From: Oscillospiraceae bacterium | Lineage (GTDB): Bacteria; Bacillota; Clostridia; Oscillospirales; CAG-272 | NCBI GenBank assembly: GCA_015063855.1 | Contig: SVTI01000009.1 | Coordinates: forward strand, 1 to 42,953 | Length of the DNA stretch: 42,953 nucleotides | Reading direction: 5' to 3' | Part shown: piece by piece, positions 16,445 to 25,097 of the stretch | Layout: each line of letters opens with the position of its first letter | Position numbering within the stretch: the stretch's first letter is position 1 | Made by a program: the position numbers and the translations under genes | Notes under the pieces: generated by a model | Database searches by the model: none | What the model saw: only the letters and a program-made list of their open reading frames with translations | Told to the model about the DNA's origin: nothing

Positions 16445-17440
16445 TTAGAGTCTGCCAACGAAGCCTAACTTTCTGTAAACCTTTGAAAGAGTTTTTTGCG
16501 CCATGCGGTTAGCAGTGTCAGCACCGTTCTTCATTATAGCCTCGAGATAGCTCTTATCAGCCATCAGCTTATTGAATTCTGCCTGAATGGGAGCAAGTCC
16601 GTCAGCAACGGCTTCGCCTACTGCAAGCTTAAAGTCGCCGTATCCCTTGCCCTCAAATTCACGGACGATTTCCTCGTCGGTCTTCCCTGTAAAGCAGGAG
16701 TATATGTTCATTAAGTTGTTGATTCCGTATTTTTCATCGCCGCGACAAACCACTGTATCGGAGTCGGTTACCGCCCTCTTGAACTTACGAATGATGGTAT
16801 CCTTATCATCAAGAAGGGAAACGAAGCCGTTCACGTTCTCGTCAGATTTACTCATCTTCTTTGTAGGCTCAGAGAGGCTCATTACTCTTGCACCGGTCTT
16901 CGGGATAAAGCCCTCGGGAACGGTAAAGGTAGGAGAAAATACCGTGTTGAAGCGGTTTGCTATATCGCGCGCAAGCTCGATATGCTGCATCTGATCCTGA
17001 CCCACGGGTACGAGGTCGGTCTGATAGAGAAGAATGTCGGATGCCATAAGCACGGGATAGGTAAAGAGACCTGCATTGATATTGTCTGCATTCTTCTTGC
17101 TTTTATCCTTGAATTGTGTCATTCTGGAGAGCTCGCCGTACATGGTAAAGCAGTTAAGCGCCCATGCCAGCTCCGCATGACCCGAAACGTGGCTCTGTAC
17201 GAAGAGAGTGCTCTTTTCGGGGTCGATTCCGCAAGCGATATATATCGCGAGCGTTTCATATGTTCTGCGGCGAAGGTCTGCGGGAACCTGGCGTACTGTG
17301 ATAGCATGCTGGTCTACAACGCAGAAGATACAGTTACATTCCTCCTGGAATGCGCCCCAGTTCTTTATAGCTCCGAGATAATTTCCTATTGTCAGTATTC
17401 CGCTGGGTTGAACCCCGGAGAAAATTGTTTTCTTGTCCAT
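16445..17440 (-). CDS. trpS: Tryptophanyl-tRNA synthetase
   Basis: A 331-residue class I synthetase charging tRNA-Trp. It shows the HIGH-like TIGNY segment at residues 17-21, the GQDQMQHIELARD substrate-binding stretch, and KMSKS in the SEPTKKMSKSDEN region near 205. Length is normal. The ribosome-binding site of the ATG at 17440 is weak. The gene follows the aminotransferase by 25 bp and precedes the TagO-like gene, forming a minus-strand operon. Confidence 0.97.
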   Translation of the reverse strand: MDKKTIFSGVQPSGILTIGNYLGAIKNWGAFQEECNCIFCVVDQHAITVRQVPADLRRRTYETLAIYIACGIDPEKSTLFVQSHVSGHAELAWALNCFTMYGELSRMTQFKDKSKKNADNINAGLFTYPVLMASDILLYQTDLVPVGQDQMQHIELARDIANRFNTVFSPTFTVPEGFIPKTGARVMSLSEPTKKMSKSDENVNGFVSLLDDKDTIIRKFKRAVTDSDTVVCRGDEKYGINNLMNIYSCFTGKTDEEIVREFEGKGYGDFKLAVGEAVADGLAPIQAEFNKLMADKSYLEAIMKNGADTANRMAQKTLSKVYRKLGFVGRL

Positions 17441-17465
17441 TGTTATGTCTGCCGTAAGGCACCTT

Positions 17466-18659
17466 TCATTTATTGATAAATTCTTTTACAAGCTCGCCTA
17501 AGATCTTGATGCCCTCAACTATCTGCTCCTCTGTGGGAGTAGCATAGGTCATTCTGAAGGAATCGGAATAAGCGGAAAGATCGCAGTTAAATGCAGTTCC
17601 GGGAACTACGGCAACCTTGCGCTTGAGAGCTTCCTTTACGAATGTGTCGAGATCGATCTCTGCGGGAAGTGTACACCAGAGAAAGAGACCTCCCTCGGGA
17701 CGAGTATATTTTACACAATCGGGCATGTATTTGTCAAGTGCATCAAGCATTATACCGCATTTACGGCGGTAGAGAGCACGGATACCCTCGATATGCTTGT
17801 CCGTATCGTACTTCGCCATATAGTCTGCACAGATCATCTGAGGAAGCATGGTAGTATGAACGTCCTCTCCCTGCTTTGCTACGACTATCTTCTGCATAAG
17901 CACCTCGTTACCTGTGAGGAATCCGATACGCATACCCGAGGAGAGAACCTTTGAAAGAGAGGAACAGTAAACTACTATACCCTCGGTATCCATTGATTTA
18001 AAGGTGGGAAGCTCCTTTCCCTCGAAGCGAAGCTCACCGTAGGGATTGTCCTCGAGGATAACTACACCGTAGCGTACGGCAAGCTCATATACCTCGCATC
18101 TTGTCTTTAAAGACATGGTACGTCCTGTGGGATTCTGGAAGGTGGGGATGAGATAGAGCATCTTGACCTTGGGATCTTCCTTCAACGCCTTTTCAAGAAG
18201 TGCAGTGTCGATTCCGTCATCGTTCATGGGAACACCCTTGACTACAGCACCGTTGGAACGGAAGCAGTTAAGCGCGCCAATGAAGGAAGGATCCTCTGCC
18301 AATACCGTATCGCCCTCATTACAGAGAGTCTTGCAGGTAAGCTCGAGTCCCTGCTGACCGCCTGATACGACTATGGTCATATCTCCGGGTCTGCCGATAC
18401 CGAATTTGTCGGAGAGACGCTTGGCCATTGCTTCGCGAAGCGGCGGATAACCCTCGGTGATACCGTACTGAAGTGCGGTTATGGGTTTCTGAGTGAGAAT
18501 GTTATTGGAGAGCTCTGCTATAGCCTCGACGGGAAAGGACTCTGCGGCGGGATTTCCTGCGGCAAAGGCGATTATAGAAGGATCGGTGAGACTTTTAAAT
18601 ATCTCACGGATGGCAGAGGGCTTCATATTTTTAAGCTTATTTGAGATCTGATATTCCAT
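17466..18659 (-). CDS. PLP-dependent aminotransferase, fold type I (2-aminoadipate/MocR-catalytic type)
   Basis: A 397-residue aminotransferase. The start MEYQISNKL at 18659 has AAGGAC upstream; a longer upstream in-frame extension has no such site. The SSLSK segment (about residues 230-234) contains the PLP-binding Lys, with the GMRIGF motif after it; PTFQNPTGR and ILEDNPYGELRF precede it. Relatives are annotated as aromatic, branched-chain or 2-aminoadipate transaminases, and the substrate cannot be chosen from the sequence alone. First gene of the aminotransferase-trpS-transferase operon. Confidence 0.9.
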   Translation of the reverse strand: MEYQISNKLKNMKPSAIREIFKSLTDPSIIAFAAGNPAAESFPVEAIAELSNNILTQKPITALQYGITEGYPPLREAMAKRLSDKFGIGRPGDMTIVVSGGQQGLELTCKTLCNEGDTVLAEDPSFIGALNCFRSNGAVVKGVPMNDDGIDTALLEKALKEDPKVKMLYLIPTFQNPTGRTMSLKTRCEVYELAVRYGVVILEDNPYGELRFEGKELPTFKSMDTEGIVVYCSSLSKVLSSGMRIGFLTGNEVLMQKIVVAKQGEDVHTTMLPQMICADYMAKYDTDKHIEGIRALYRRKCGIMLDALDKYMPDCVKYTRPEGGLFLWCTLPAEIDLDTFVKEALKRKVAVVPGTAFNCDLSAYSDSFRMTYATPTEEQIVEGIKILGELVKEFINK

Positions 18660-18700
18660 GATTTTGTCCTTAATTATAAAATATTTACTTGTAATTAATA

Positions 18701-18728
18701 TTTTACCATATAAAATGGGGCTTTTCAA
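18701..18728 (-). promoter_or_regulatory. Promoter of the aminotransferase operon
   Basis: On the minus strand: TTGAAA, 16-bp spacer, TAAAAT, about 35 bp before the start codon. Confidence 0.45.
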
Positions 18729-18750
18729 TAATATAGTATTAATTTTTTAC

Positions 18751-18779
18751 TTGATTGTTATAATTTTTTGTGGTAGAAT
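18751..18779 (+). promoter_or_regulatory. Promoter of the 18821 gene
   Basis: TTGATT, 17-bp spacer, TAGAAT, about 35 bp before the start codon. Confidence 0.5.
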
Positions 18780-18820
18780 AACACTATTGAAGGTGTTTGA
18801 GTAATTTGCGAGGTTTTTTC

Positions 18821-19495
18821 ATGGAAGAAAACAAAAAGTTTACGGTAGGAAAGCTTATAAGCTTTATTATATGTCTTATAGGAATAGGTCTCTGTGTTCT
18901 TGTGGGTGTTATGTCTATCGTAGATGCGGACGGAGAGATAAGCGATATCGTATGGACCGAAAAGGCGCTTGATGAATACAGGAATAACCCCGACGGCTTC
19001 AGGGTAGAGTATTATAAGGCTTATGAGGATCATTATTTTACCGAGGACGGATATTTTTCGGTTTCAAAAATAAGATATATGCCAACGGTATCTCAGTGGC
19101 AGATGACGGTTCGGTACAATAAGAGCACTATAGAAAATCTTAACTATGATTACGGTTTAAAATTAGACACGGAAGACGACAACTTCACCTTTGCGTTGGT
19201 GGACAATACGGGGAAGCTCTATACTGACTTTGAGTACAGAAAGACGGTCAAGGGAAGATATACCTATTACCGTATTGTTGTAGAGGATCTGTCTGTCATC
19301 AAGCTTGACGAGGTCGGCATCCGTATCTACTTTACCAAGGATATAAAGGATGGAGAGTACCCCGAAAAGTCTCTTGCGGAGCTTCCGATGTATAACTCTC
19401 AGATGCCGAGAAACGAATATAAGTTTAAAAAAGAGCTTCCCGAGGATGACAAGCCCGACAAGGATCTTTTGCCCGCCTCTGAATTGTTGAAATGA
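18821..19495 (+). CDS. Hypothetical membrane-anchored extracytoplasmic protein
   Basis: A 224-residue protein. Residues 10-32 form a single hydrophobic anchor with a basic flank, followed by an acidic soluble domain of about 190 residues exposed outside the cell. No known motif is recognised; the DDKPDKDLLP tail is acidic and low-complexity. The start ATG 18821 follows GAGG by eight bases. It is followed after 16 bp by a zinc-ribbon protein, probably in the same operon. Confidence 0.6.
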   Translation: MEENKKFTVGKLISFIICLIGIGLCVLVGVMSIVDADGEISDIVWTEKALDEYRNNPDGFRVEYYKAYEDHYFTEDGYFSVSKIRYMPTVSQWQMTVRYNKSTIENLNYDYGLKLDTEDDNFTFALVDNTGKLYTDFEYRKTVKGRYTYYRIVVEDLSVIKLDEVGIRIYFTKDIKDGEYPEKSLAELPMYNSQMPRNEYKFKKELPEDDKPDKDLLPASELLK

Positions 19496-19511
19496 CTGAA
19501 AGGATAATACT

Positions 19512-20168
19512 ATGATTCTTGATACCAAAGAAACTGCGGTTGCGTACCGCTGTCCCCATTGCGGAAAGGGAATAATAAGCATGGTGGGTATTTTTGCCCT
19601 CAGCGGAGATATGATAAAGCTTAAATGTGACTGCGGTAAGAGCGAGCTTATGCTGACGTATAATAAGGACGATAAGGTAAGGCTTACCGTTCCCTGTATT
19701 ATCTGTCCCAAGCCGCACAGCTTTACCGTTTCCAAGAACCTCTTCTTCGGTAAGGAAGTGTTTCGTCTCGGATGTACCTACACAGGTCTTGAGCTTTGCT
19801 TTATAGGAGAAAAGGATGCAGTTATCGAGGCGTTGAAGGAAAACGAATCTATGCTGCTCGGTATGTTCGAGGAGGCAGGAGTTACCGATCTTGATGCGCT
19901 TCACAGAGATAATACCTACGATCTTATCGATGATCCTATGATAGAAGAGGTTTTACGCTTTATGCTTATAGAGCTTAAGGACGAGGGTAACATTCACTGT
20001 AACTGTGAAGATGACGAGGAGTCCTCCTACAGCTTTGAGTTCGTAGCACCCGAATACGATACAGTTAAGATCTTCTGTGAAAAATGCGGTGCTTCGGTTG
20101 AGATCCCCATGACCTCCGTTATCAATGCAAACGCGTTCCTGCATTGCGATGAGTTGTATCTGAAATAA
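19512..20168 (+). CDS. Hypothetical protein with several zinc-ribbon cysteine pairs
   Basis: A 218-residue, probably cytoplasmic protein with four Cys groups: CPHCG (residues 14-18), CDCG (about 39-42), CIIC (about 62-65) and CEKCG (about 190-194), suggesting two or more structural zinc sites. There is an acidic segment (EDDEESS) around 168. No enzyme signature is visible. GAAAGG precedes the ATG. Family unknown to me; the arrangement would suit a nucleic-acid- or protein-binding role, but this is inference. Confidence 0.6.
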   Translation: MILDTKETAVAYRCPHCGKGIISMVGIFALSGDMIKLKCDCGKSELMLTYNKDDKVRLTVPCIICPKPHSFTVSKNLFFGKEVFRLGCTYTGLELCFIGEKDAVIEALKENESMLLGMFEEAGVTDLDALHRDNTYDLIDDPMIEEVLRFMLIELKDEGNIHCNCEDDEESSYSFEFVAPEYDTVKIFCEKCGASVEIPMTSVINANAFLHCDELYLK

Positions 20169-20174
20169 TACTTG

Positions 20175-20219
20175 AAAAAAAGAAGTAACTTTTGGTAGAC
20201 AAAGGTTACTTCTTTTTTT
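20175..20219. terminator. Bidirectional terminator between the zinc-ribbon gene and tRNA-Thr
   Basis: A 15-bp stem (20175-20189 with 20205-20219) with long A and T tracts works in both directions; its edge touches the encoded CCA end of the tRNA. Confidence 0.8.
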
Positions 20220-20294
20220 GGAGCTTGAGAAGGGACTCGAACCCTCGACCTATTGATTACGAATCAATTGCGCTACCAACTGCGCCACTCAAGC
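20219..20294 (-). tRNA. tRNA-Thr (anticodon CGT)
   Basis: Minus-strand cloverleaf: acceptor GCTTGAG/CTCAAGC, D-arm with AGTTGGTA, anticodon stem ATTGA/TCAAT with loop TTCGTAA (anticodon CGT, reads ACG), T-arm with GGTTCGAGTCC. Discriminator T followed by an encoded CCA. Confidence 0.95.
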
Positions 20295-20306
20295 ATACCG
20301 AATAAG

Positions 20307-20335
20307 ATTATAACACCAAATCTTTCGTTTGTCAA
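20307..20335 (-). promoter_or_regulatory. Consensus promoter of tRNA-Thr
   Basis: On the minus strand: TTGACA, 17-bp spacer, TATAAT, ending 12 bp before the mature tRNA 5' end. Confidence 0.85.
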
Positions 20336-20357
20336 GCAAACATTTAACAATTTCCGC

Positions 20358-20387
20358 TTGACCCCGCATATTTATATATGCTATTAT
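20358..20387 (+). promoter_or_regulatory. Candidate promoter of rsmA
   Basis: TTGACC, 18-bp spacer, TATTAT, about 30 bp before the start codon. Confidence 0.45.
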
Positions 20388-20416
20388 TGGATTATAAATA
20401 ATATATGGAGAAAATT

Positions 20417-21265
20417 ATGAGGCTGACTGATATATCGTACATAAAATCGCAAATGGAGGCTCACGGGGTCAATTTCAAAAAGAAATTCGGACAGAATTTT
20501 CTTACCAATCCTATGGTCGTCGAGAGAATAGCGGAAAATGCCGCAGAGGGTGTTCTTGAGATAGGACCCGGACTCGGTGTCCTTACCGCAGAGCTATGCA
20601 GATATGCCAAGAAGGTATGTGCAGTTGAGATCGATGATACGATCATTCCGCTTTTAAAGGAGAATACCGCTGAATTTGACAATCTGACAATTATCAATAA
20701 CGACGTGCTTAAGCTTGATATCAAGGAGCTTATAAGAGAGCAGTTTGCCGACTGCAAGAGTGTCAGCGTTTGTGCAAATCTGCCCTATTATATAACAACT
20801 CCCGTTATTATGGCTTTGGCGGAAAGCGGTGCGGGCTTTGAGAGTATAACCGTTATGATACAAAAGGAGGTAGTTACCCGCCTTTGCTCACAGCCGGGCA
20901 AGGGTGATTACGGTGCTATCACCGCAGCCCTTTCCTATTACGGCGAATGTCACAAGCTCTTTGACGTATCGGCGGGAAACTTCATCCCCAAACCCAAGGT
21001 AGATTCTGCCGTGATGAGGATAGATCTGTACGATACTCCCCCCGTTGACTGCGATCGAGATACCCTGATGAGAGTGATAAGGGGTGCCTTCTCGCAGAGA
21101 AGAAAGACTCTGGTCAATTCTTTGGGAAGTGAATTTTCGCACCTTAACAAGGAACAGATAACAGAGCTTGTTACGTCCTGCGGCTTTGCCGCAGATATAA
21201 GGGGCGAGAAGCTTTCCCTTGAGGATTTTGCCGTCCTCGCCAATGCCATTAAGGTTAAAGGATAA
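20417..21265 (+). CDS. rsmA: 16S rRNA (adenine1518-N6/adenine1519-N6)-dimethyltransferase
   Basis: A 282-residue KsgA/RsmA that dimethylates two adjacent adenines in helix 45 of 16S rRNA, late in 30S assembly. The SAM-binding EIGPGLGVLT motif is near residue 48 and the catalytic NLPYY motif near 123; the C-terminal helical domain is present. ATG 20417 follows GGAG by six bases; the in-frame ATG at 20405 overlaps that site and is rejected. It is followed after 10 bp by the lysozyme gene, so both may be co-transcribed. Confidence 0.96.
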   Translation: MRLTDISYIKSQMEAHGVNFKKKFGQNFLTNPMVVERIAENAAEGVLEIGPGLGVLTAELCRYAKKVCAVEIDDTIIPLLKENTAEFDNLTIINNDVLKLDIKELIREQFADCKSVSVCANLPYYITTPVIMALAESGAGFESITVMIQKEVVTRLCSQPGKGDYGAITAALSYYGECHKLFDVSAGNFIPKPKVDSAVMRIDLYDTPPVDCDRDTLMRVIRGAFSQRRKTLVNSLGSEFSHLNKEQITELVTSCGFAADIRGEKLSLEDFAVLANAIKVKG

Positions 21266-21275
21266 GGAGAGCAAC

Positions 21276-22790
21276 GTGAAAAGGTCTATTGCATTACTGT
21301 TAGCGATAATTTTCTGTTTTTCGTGCTTTACTATCGGTTCTTCGGCTCGGGGACTCGGCAGATACAAGGTCATTGCCGACTCCCTCAATTTCAGAGCTCA
21401 GCCTGTCAGCGGAGCTGTGATAACTACGCTTCATTTCGGTGATGAAATCGAGGTCACAGAGATAAAGGACGGTTGGGGCAAGGCGGTATGGAACGGAAAA
21501 ACAGGCTGGTGCAGTCTAAGATATCTTGTTTATCTCGATGGAGAGGTATATGAGACAAGTGAAAGCGGACTTGATCTTATAAAGGGCTTTGAGGGATTTT
21601 CAAAATTTGCATACTGGGATTATTCTCAATGGACAATAGGCTACGGTACACGGTGTGAGGAGGGAGAATATCCCGACGGTATAACCGAGGAGGAGGCAGA
21701 GGCACTTCTTCGCCGTGAAGTAGTGAGCTATGAATTATCGGTCAATTCCTTTCTCAGCTATAACGGAATCCTTCTTACCCAGAATCAGTTTGATGCCCTT
21801 GTGAGTCTGACCTACAATATAGGCAGTAAGTGGACTAACGGTTCCACACTTGCCGATTATCTTATCAACGGTATAGAGAAATATACTGCCGAGGAGATTT
21901 CTGCTGCATTCGGACAGTATATTCATGCGGGAGGCGAGGTTATTCCCGGCTTGGTTGAAAGAAGAAGGCGAGAGGCGGAGTATTTTCTCTCGGACGAGCA
22001 TTTCCACAGCTATAAGGCACAGAGCGGTGTAGAAGCTACCTGTACAAGTGAGGGTGAAATGACCTATCGCTGCTACTGCGGTGCTGCCTATACGAAGAAG
22101 TTAGAAAGGACGGATCACGTCGCCTCGGACTTTTTTGTCACCCTTGAGCCTACCAAGGATTCTGTCGGAATGAAGATGGCACGCTGTGTTATGTGCGGCG
22201 AGGAGATGCTTCACACCGAAATACCGAAAATAATGAGTGATATAAATGAATCCGCTTGGTATTACGAGGGTGCAAAATACTGTATAACCGAAGGCTATAT
22301 TACGGGAACCGGAGAGGGACTTTTTGCCCCTTCCCATACTCTCACCAGAGAGCAGTTCGTTGTGATGTTGGCAAGGGTCGCAGACGCTGATCTCTCGAAG
22401 TATAAAAACGGTTCGTTTAAAGACGTAAAGAGCTCTGCATGGTATTCAGCCTCTGTTAACTGGGCAGCCAAATGCGGTTACGTCAAGGGCGTTGACGACG
22501 GAAGTGCATTCGGTGTCGGAAGAAGCATCACCCGTCAGGAGCTGTGTGTTATGTTCTATCGCTTTTCCGAGGCAAAGGGGTTGAACGTTACACCATCCTA
22601 TGATATGAACAGATACAGCGATCATTCGGATATCGCTTCCTGGGCGAAGAAGGAGACGGCCTTTGCGGTGTCCTTCGGACTTATGTCCTCTACCTCATCC
22701 GATTCTTTGACCTTCTCACCCAAAATGACGGTTACAAGAGCACAGGCGGCGAAGATTTTTATGAGCTTTGATAACTATAGATTTTCTTGA
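21276..22790 (+). CDS. Secreted GH24 lysozyme with SH3b and SLH domains
   Basis: A 504-residue surface protein starting at GTG 21276, after AAGGAGAG. Order: signal peptide (residues 1-24), bacterial SH3 domain (about 28-88), T4/phage-type lysozyme domain (about 95-245) with the Glu106-Asp115-Thr120 triad (KGFEGF, then YWDYSQW, then TIGYGT), a linker with Cys pairs (CYCG, CVMCG), and two to three SLH repeats (about 325-504) for attachment to cell-wall polymer. It should cleave peptidoglycan at the cell surface. The GH24 part looks phage-derived, but the SLH anchor and signal peptide point to a host autolysin. Confidence 0.9.
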   Translation: MKRSIALLLAIIFCFSCFTIGSSARGLGRYKVIADSLNFRAQPVSGAVITTLHFGDEIEVTEIKDGWGKAVWNGKTGWCSLRYLVYLDGEVYETSESGLDLIKGFEGFSKFAYWDYSQWTIGYGTRCEEGEYPDGITEEEAEALLRREVVSYELSVNSFLSYNGILLTQNQFDALVSLTYNIGSKWTNGSTLADYLINGIEKYTAEEISAAFGQYIHAGGEVIPGLVERRRREAEYFLSDEHFHSYKAQSGVEATCTSEGEMTYRCYCGAAYTKKLERTDHVASDFFVTLEPTKDSVGMKMARCVMCGEEMLHTEIPKIMSDINESAWYYEGAKYCITEGYITGTGEGLFAPSHTLTREQFVVMLARVADADLSKYKNGSFKDVKSSAWYSASVNWAAKCGYVKGVDDGSAFGVGRSITRQELCVMFYRFSEAKGLNVTPSYDMNRYSDHSDIASWAKKETAFAVSFGLMSSTSSDSLTFSPKMTVTRAQAAKIFMSFDNYRFS

Positions 22791-22794
22791 AATA

Positions 22795-22823
22795 TTGACA
22801 TAGATAAAACAAGATGATATAAT
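22795..22823 (+). promoter_or_regulatory. Consensus promoter of the hydratase gene
   Basis: TTGACA, exactly 17 bp, TATAAT, starting 5 bp after the stop codon of the lysozyme gene. Confidence 0.8.
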
Positions 22824-22866
22824 ATTTAATTAATGATTATAATATAGTAACAATCGGAGGTTTACA

Positions 22867-25047
22867 ATGGTTAAGCTTACAAACGAAAAGGTATGGCTTA
22901 AGAACGGCTTAGAGGTTATCGAGAATCCCACCGTTGCATACGAAGAAGCAAGAAAGAATACCATGGCATACGGTATCCTGCAGGCACATAACACCTCAGG
23001 AGATGCGGAAAAATTAAAGATCAGATTCGACGCTATGGCGTCCCACGATATTACATACGTTGGTATCATCCAGACAGCAAGAGCGAGCGGACTCACAGAG
23101 TTCCCCCTTCCTTACGTTCTCACAAACTGTCATAACAGCCTTTGTGCAGTAGGCGGTACCATCAACGAGGACGACCACGTATTCGGTCTTTCTGCCGCAA
23201 AGAAATACGGCGGCATCTATGTTCCCGCACATCAGGCAGTTATCCACAGTTATATGCGTGAGATGATGAGCGGTTGCGGTAAGATGCTTCTCGGCTCTGA
23301 CAGCCACACCAGATACGGTGCGCTTGGCACCATGGCTATCGGTGAAGGCGGTCCCGAGCTTGTAAAGCAGCTTCTCCGTAGAACATACGACATCAACTGC
23401 CCCGAGGTTGTAGCTATCAAGTTTACAGGCTCTCCCAAGGCAGGCGTTGGTCCTCAGGACGTTGCAATTGCTATCATCAAGGCTGTGTTCAAGAACGGCT
23501 TTGTTAAGAATAAGGTTATGGAGTTCGTTGGCGACGGTATCGCTAACCTTCCCATCGAATACCGTAACGGCATCGACGTTATGACCACAGAAACAACCTG
23601 TCTTTCCTCTATCTGGATGACAGATGAAAAGACACAGAAATATTTTGAGATGCACAACCGTCCCGAGGATTATAAGAAAATGGCTCCCGGTGAGGTTGCA
23701 GCTTACGACGGAATGGTTGAGGTTGACCTCTCCAAGGTTGAGTGTATGATCGCACTCCCCTTCCATCCCAGCAACGCTTACACAATTAAGGAATTCAATG
23801 CTAATGCAAAGGATATCCTTCACGAAAACGGTCTTGACGACCTTATTAAGAACATTACTCCCGACGGACGCGTGCAGGCAGTTCAGGGTGTTATCGCAGG
23901 CTGTGCAGGCGGTACCTTTGACAATATGTGCGCTGCAGCTGATATTCTTAAAACAGGCTGGGTAGGTGCAGACGAGTTTGCACTCTCCGCATATCCCGCA
24001 AGCCAGCCCGCATTCCTCGAGCTTACCAAGAACGGCGTTGTTGCTACCATGCTTGAGCGTGGCGTAACAGTTAGATCTGCATTCTGCGGTCCTTGCTTCG
24101 GTGCAGGTGACGTTCCCCCCAACAAGGGACTTTCACTTCGTCATACTACACGTAACTTCCCCAACCGCGAAGGCTCCAAGCCCGGTGACGGTCAGAGTGC
24201 ATTCGTTGCTCTTATGGACGCTCGCTCTATTGCGGCTTCCGCAGTTAACGGCGGTAAGGTAACAGCGGCTACCGAGCTCGATATCGATTACACCACACCT
24301 AACTATCACTTTGACGATACCATCTACCGCAACCGTTGCTACTTCGGCTACGGCAAGGCAGATAGCGAAGCAGAGCTTAAGTTCGGTCCTAACATTACAG
24401 ACTGGCCCGCACAGCCCGAGCTTTCCGAAAACATTCTTCTCGGTGTTGCATCCCTTATTACAGATGATGTAACCACCACCGACGAGCTTATCCCCTCAGG
24501 GGAAACCTCCTCTTACCGTTCCAATCCCGAGAAGCTCTCTACCTTCGCTCTTTCCAGAAAGGATCCCGAATATGTAGGCAGAGCTAAGAATTTCAAGAAG
24601 GGCGAAATTTCCGAAACTGTTGCAAATGCAGTTAAGAGATGTGATGTTGATCCCGCTGAGCTTGAGATAGCTTCTGTTGTATATGCAAGAAGACCCGGTG
24701 ACGGTTCAGCCCGTGAGCAGGCTGCATCCTGCCAGAGAGTTTTAGGCGGTCTTGCAAATATTGCTATCGAATACGCAACCAAGCGTTACCGCAGTAACCT
24801 CATTAACTGGGGTATGTTACCCTTCCTCTTCGAGGACGAAAACGTTCCCTTCAAGGTTGGTGACTACATCCTCGTTAAGGGCGTTAAGTCGGGTGTAGCA
24901 GAGGGCAAACTTGAGTTTGAGGCTTGGGCTATTACTCCCAATGGAACTTCAACGGAGTTTGTACTCAAGATGGCTCCCCTTACCGATGATGAAAAGACCA
25001 TCATCAAGTGCGGCTGTCTTATCAACTACTACAGAGAAAATAACTAA
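22867..25047 (+). CDS. Aconitase-family hydratase (YbhJ-like)
   Basis: A 726-residue [4Fe-4S] hydro-lyase of the aconitase superfamily. [10 protein letters not shown] near residue 141 is the conserved substrate-side motif. Candidate cluster cysteines are in VIAGCAGG (about 345) and FCGPCFG (about 409-412). The swivelling C-terminal domain with [10 protein letters not shown] and [11 protein letters not shown] is present. Overall the order resembles the uncharacterised aconitase-like hydratases of Clostridia rather than canonical AcnA or AcnB, so citrate/isocitrate activity is plausible but not shown. TCGGAGG precedes the ATG, and it has its own consensus promoter. Confidence 0.85.
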   Translation: MVKLTNEKVWLKNGLEVIENPTVAYEEARKNTMAYGILQAHNTSGDAEKLKIRFDAMASHDITYVGIIQTARASGLTEFPLPYVLTNCHNSLCAVGGTINEDDHVFGLSAAKKYGGIYVPAHQAVIHSYMREMMSGCGKMLLGSDSHTRYGALGTMAIGEGGPELVKQLLRRTYDINCPEVVAIKFTGSPKAGVGPQDVAIAIIKAVFKNGFVKNKVMEFVGDGIANLPIEYRNGIDVMTTETTCLSSIWMTDEKTQKYFEMHNRPEDYKKMAPGEVAAYDGMVEVDLSKVECMIALPFHPSNAYTIKEFNANAKDILHENGLDDLIKNITPDGRVQAVQGVIAGCAGGTFDNMCAAADILKTGWVGADEFALSAYPASQPAFLELTKNGVVATMLERGVTVRSAFCGPCFGAGDVPPNKGLSLRHTTRNFPNREGSKPGDGQSAFVALMDARSIAASAVNGGKVTAATELDIDYTTPNYHFDDTIYRNRCYFGYGKADSEAELKFGPNITDWPAQPELSENILLGVASLITDDVTTTDELIPSGETSSYRSNPEKLSTFALSRKDPEYVGRAKNFKKGEISETVANAVKRCDVDPAELEIASVVYARRPGDGSAREQAASCQRVLGGLANIAIEYATKRYRSNLINWGMLPFLFEDENVPFKVGDYILVKGVKSGVAEGKLEFEAWAITPNGTSTEFVLKMAPLTDDEKTIIKCGCLINYYRENN

Positions 25048-25053
25048 ACCTAT

Positions 25054-25075
25054 AAGGGGCGCATTGCGCCCCTTT
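25054..25075 (+). terminator. Hairpin between the hydratase and MATE genes
   Basis: A 9-bp stem AAGGGGCGC/GCGCCCCTT with loop ATT; only TTT follows, so it may be a weak or partial terminator. Confidence 0.45.
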
Positions 25076-25097
25076 AAGACGGAAAAGAGATGGTTTT

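Noticed and set aside
17375..17395. AATTTCCTATT match to the repeat 5' box inside trpS
   Set aside because: It is in conserved coding sequence and has no accompanying stem or terminator, so it is chance.
23014..23823. 269-codon minus-strand frame inside the hydratase gene
   Set aside because: It lies wholly within a well-supported gene, has no start signals and shows Cys/Val-rich shadow composition.
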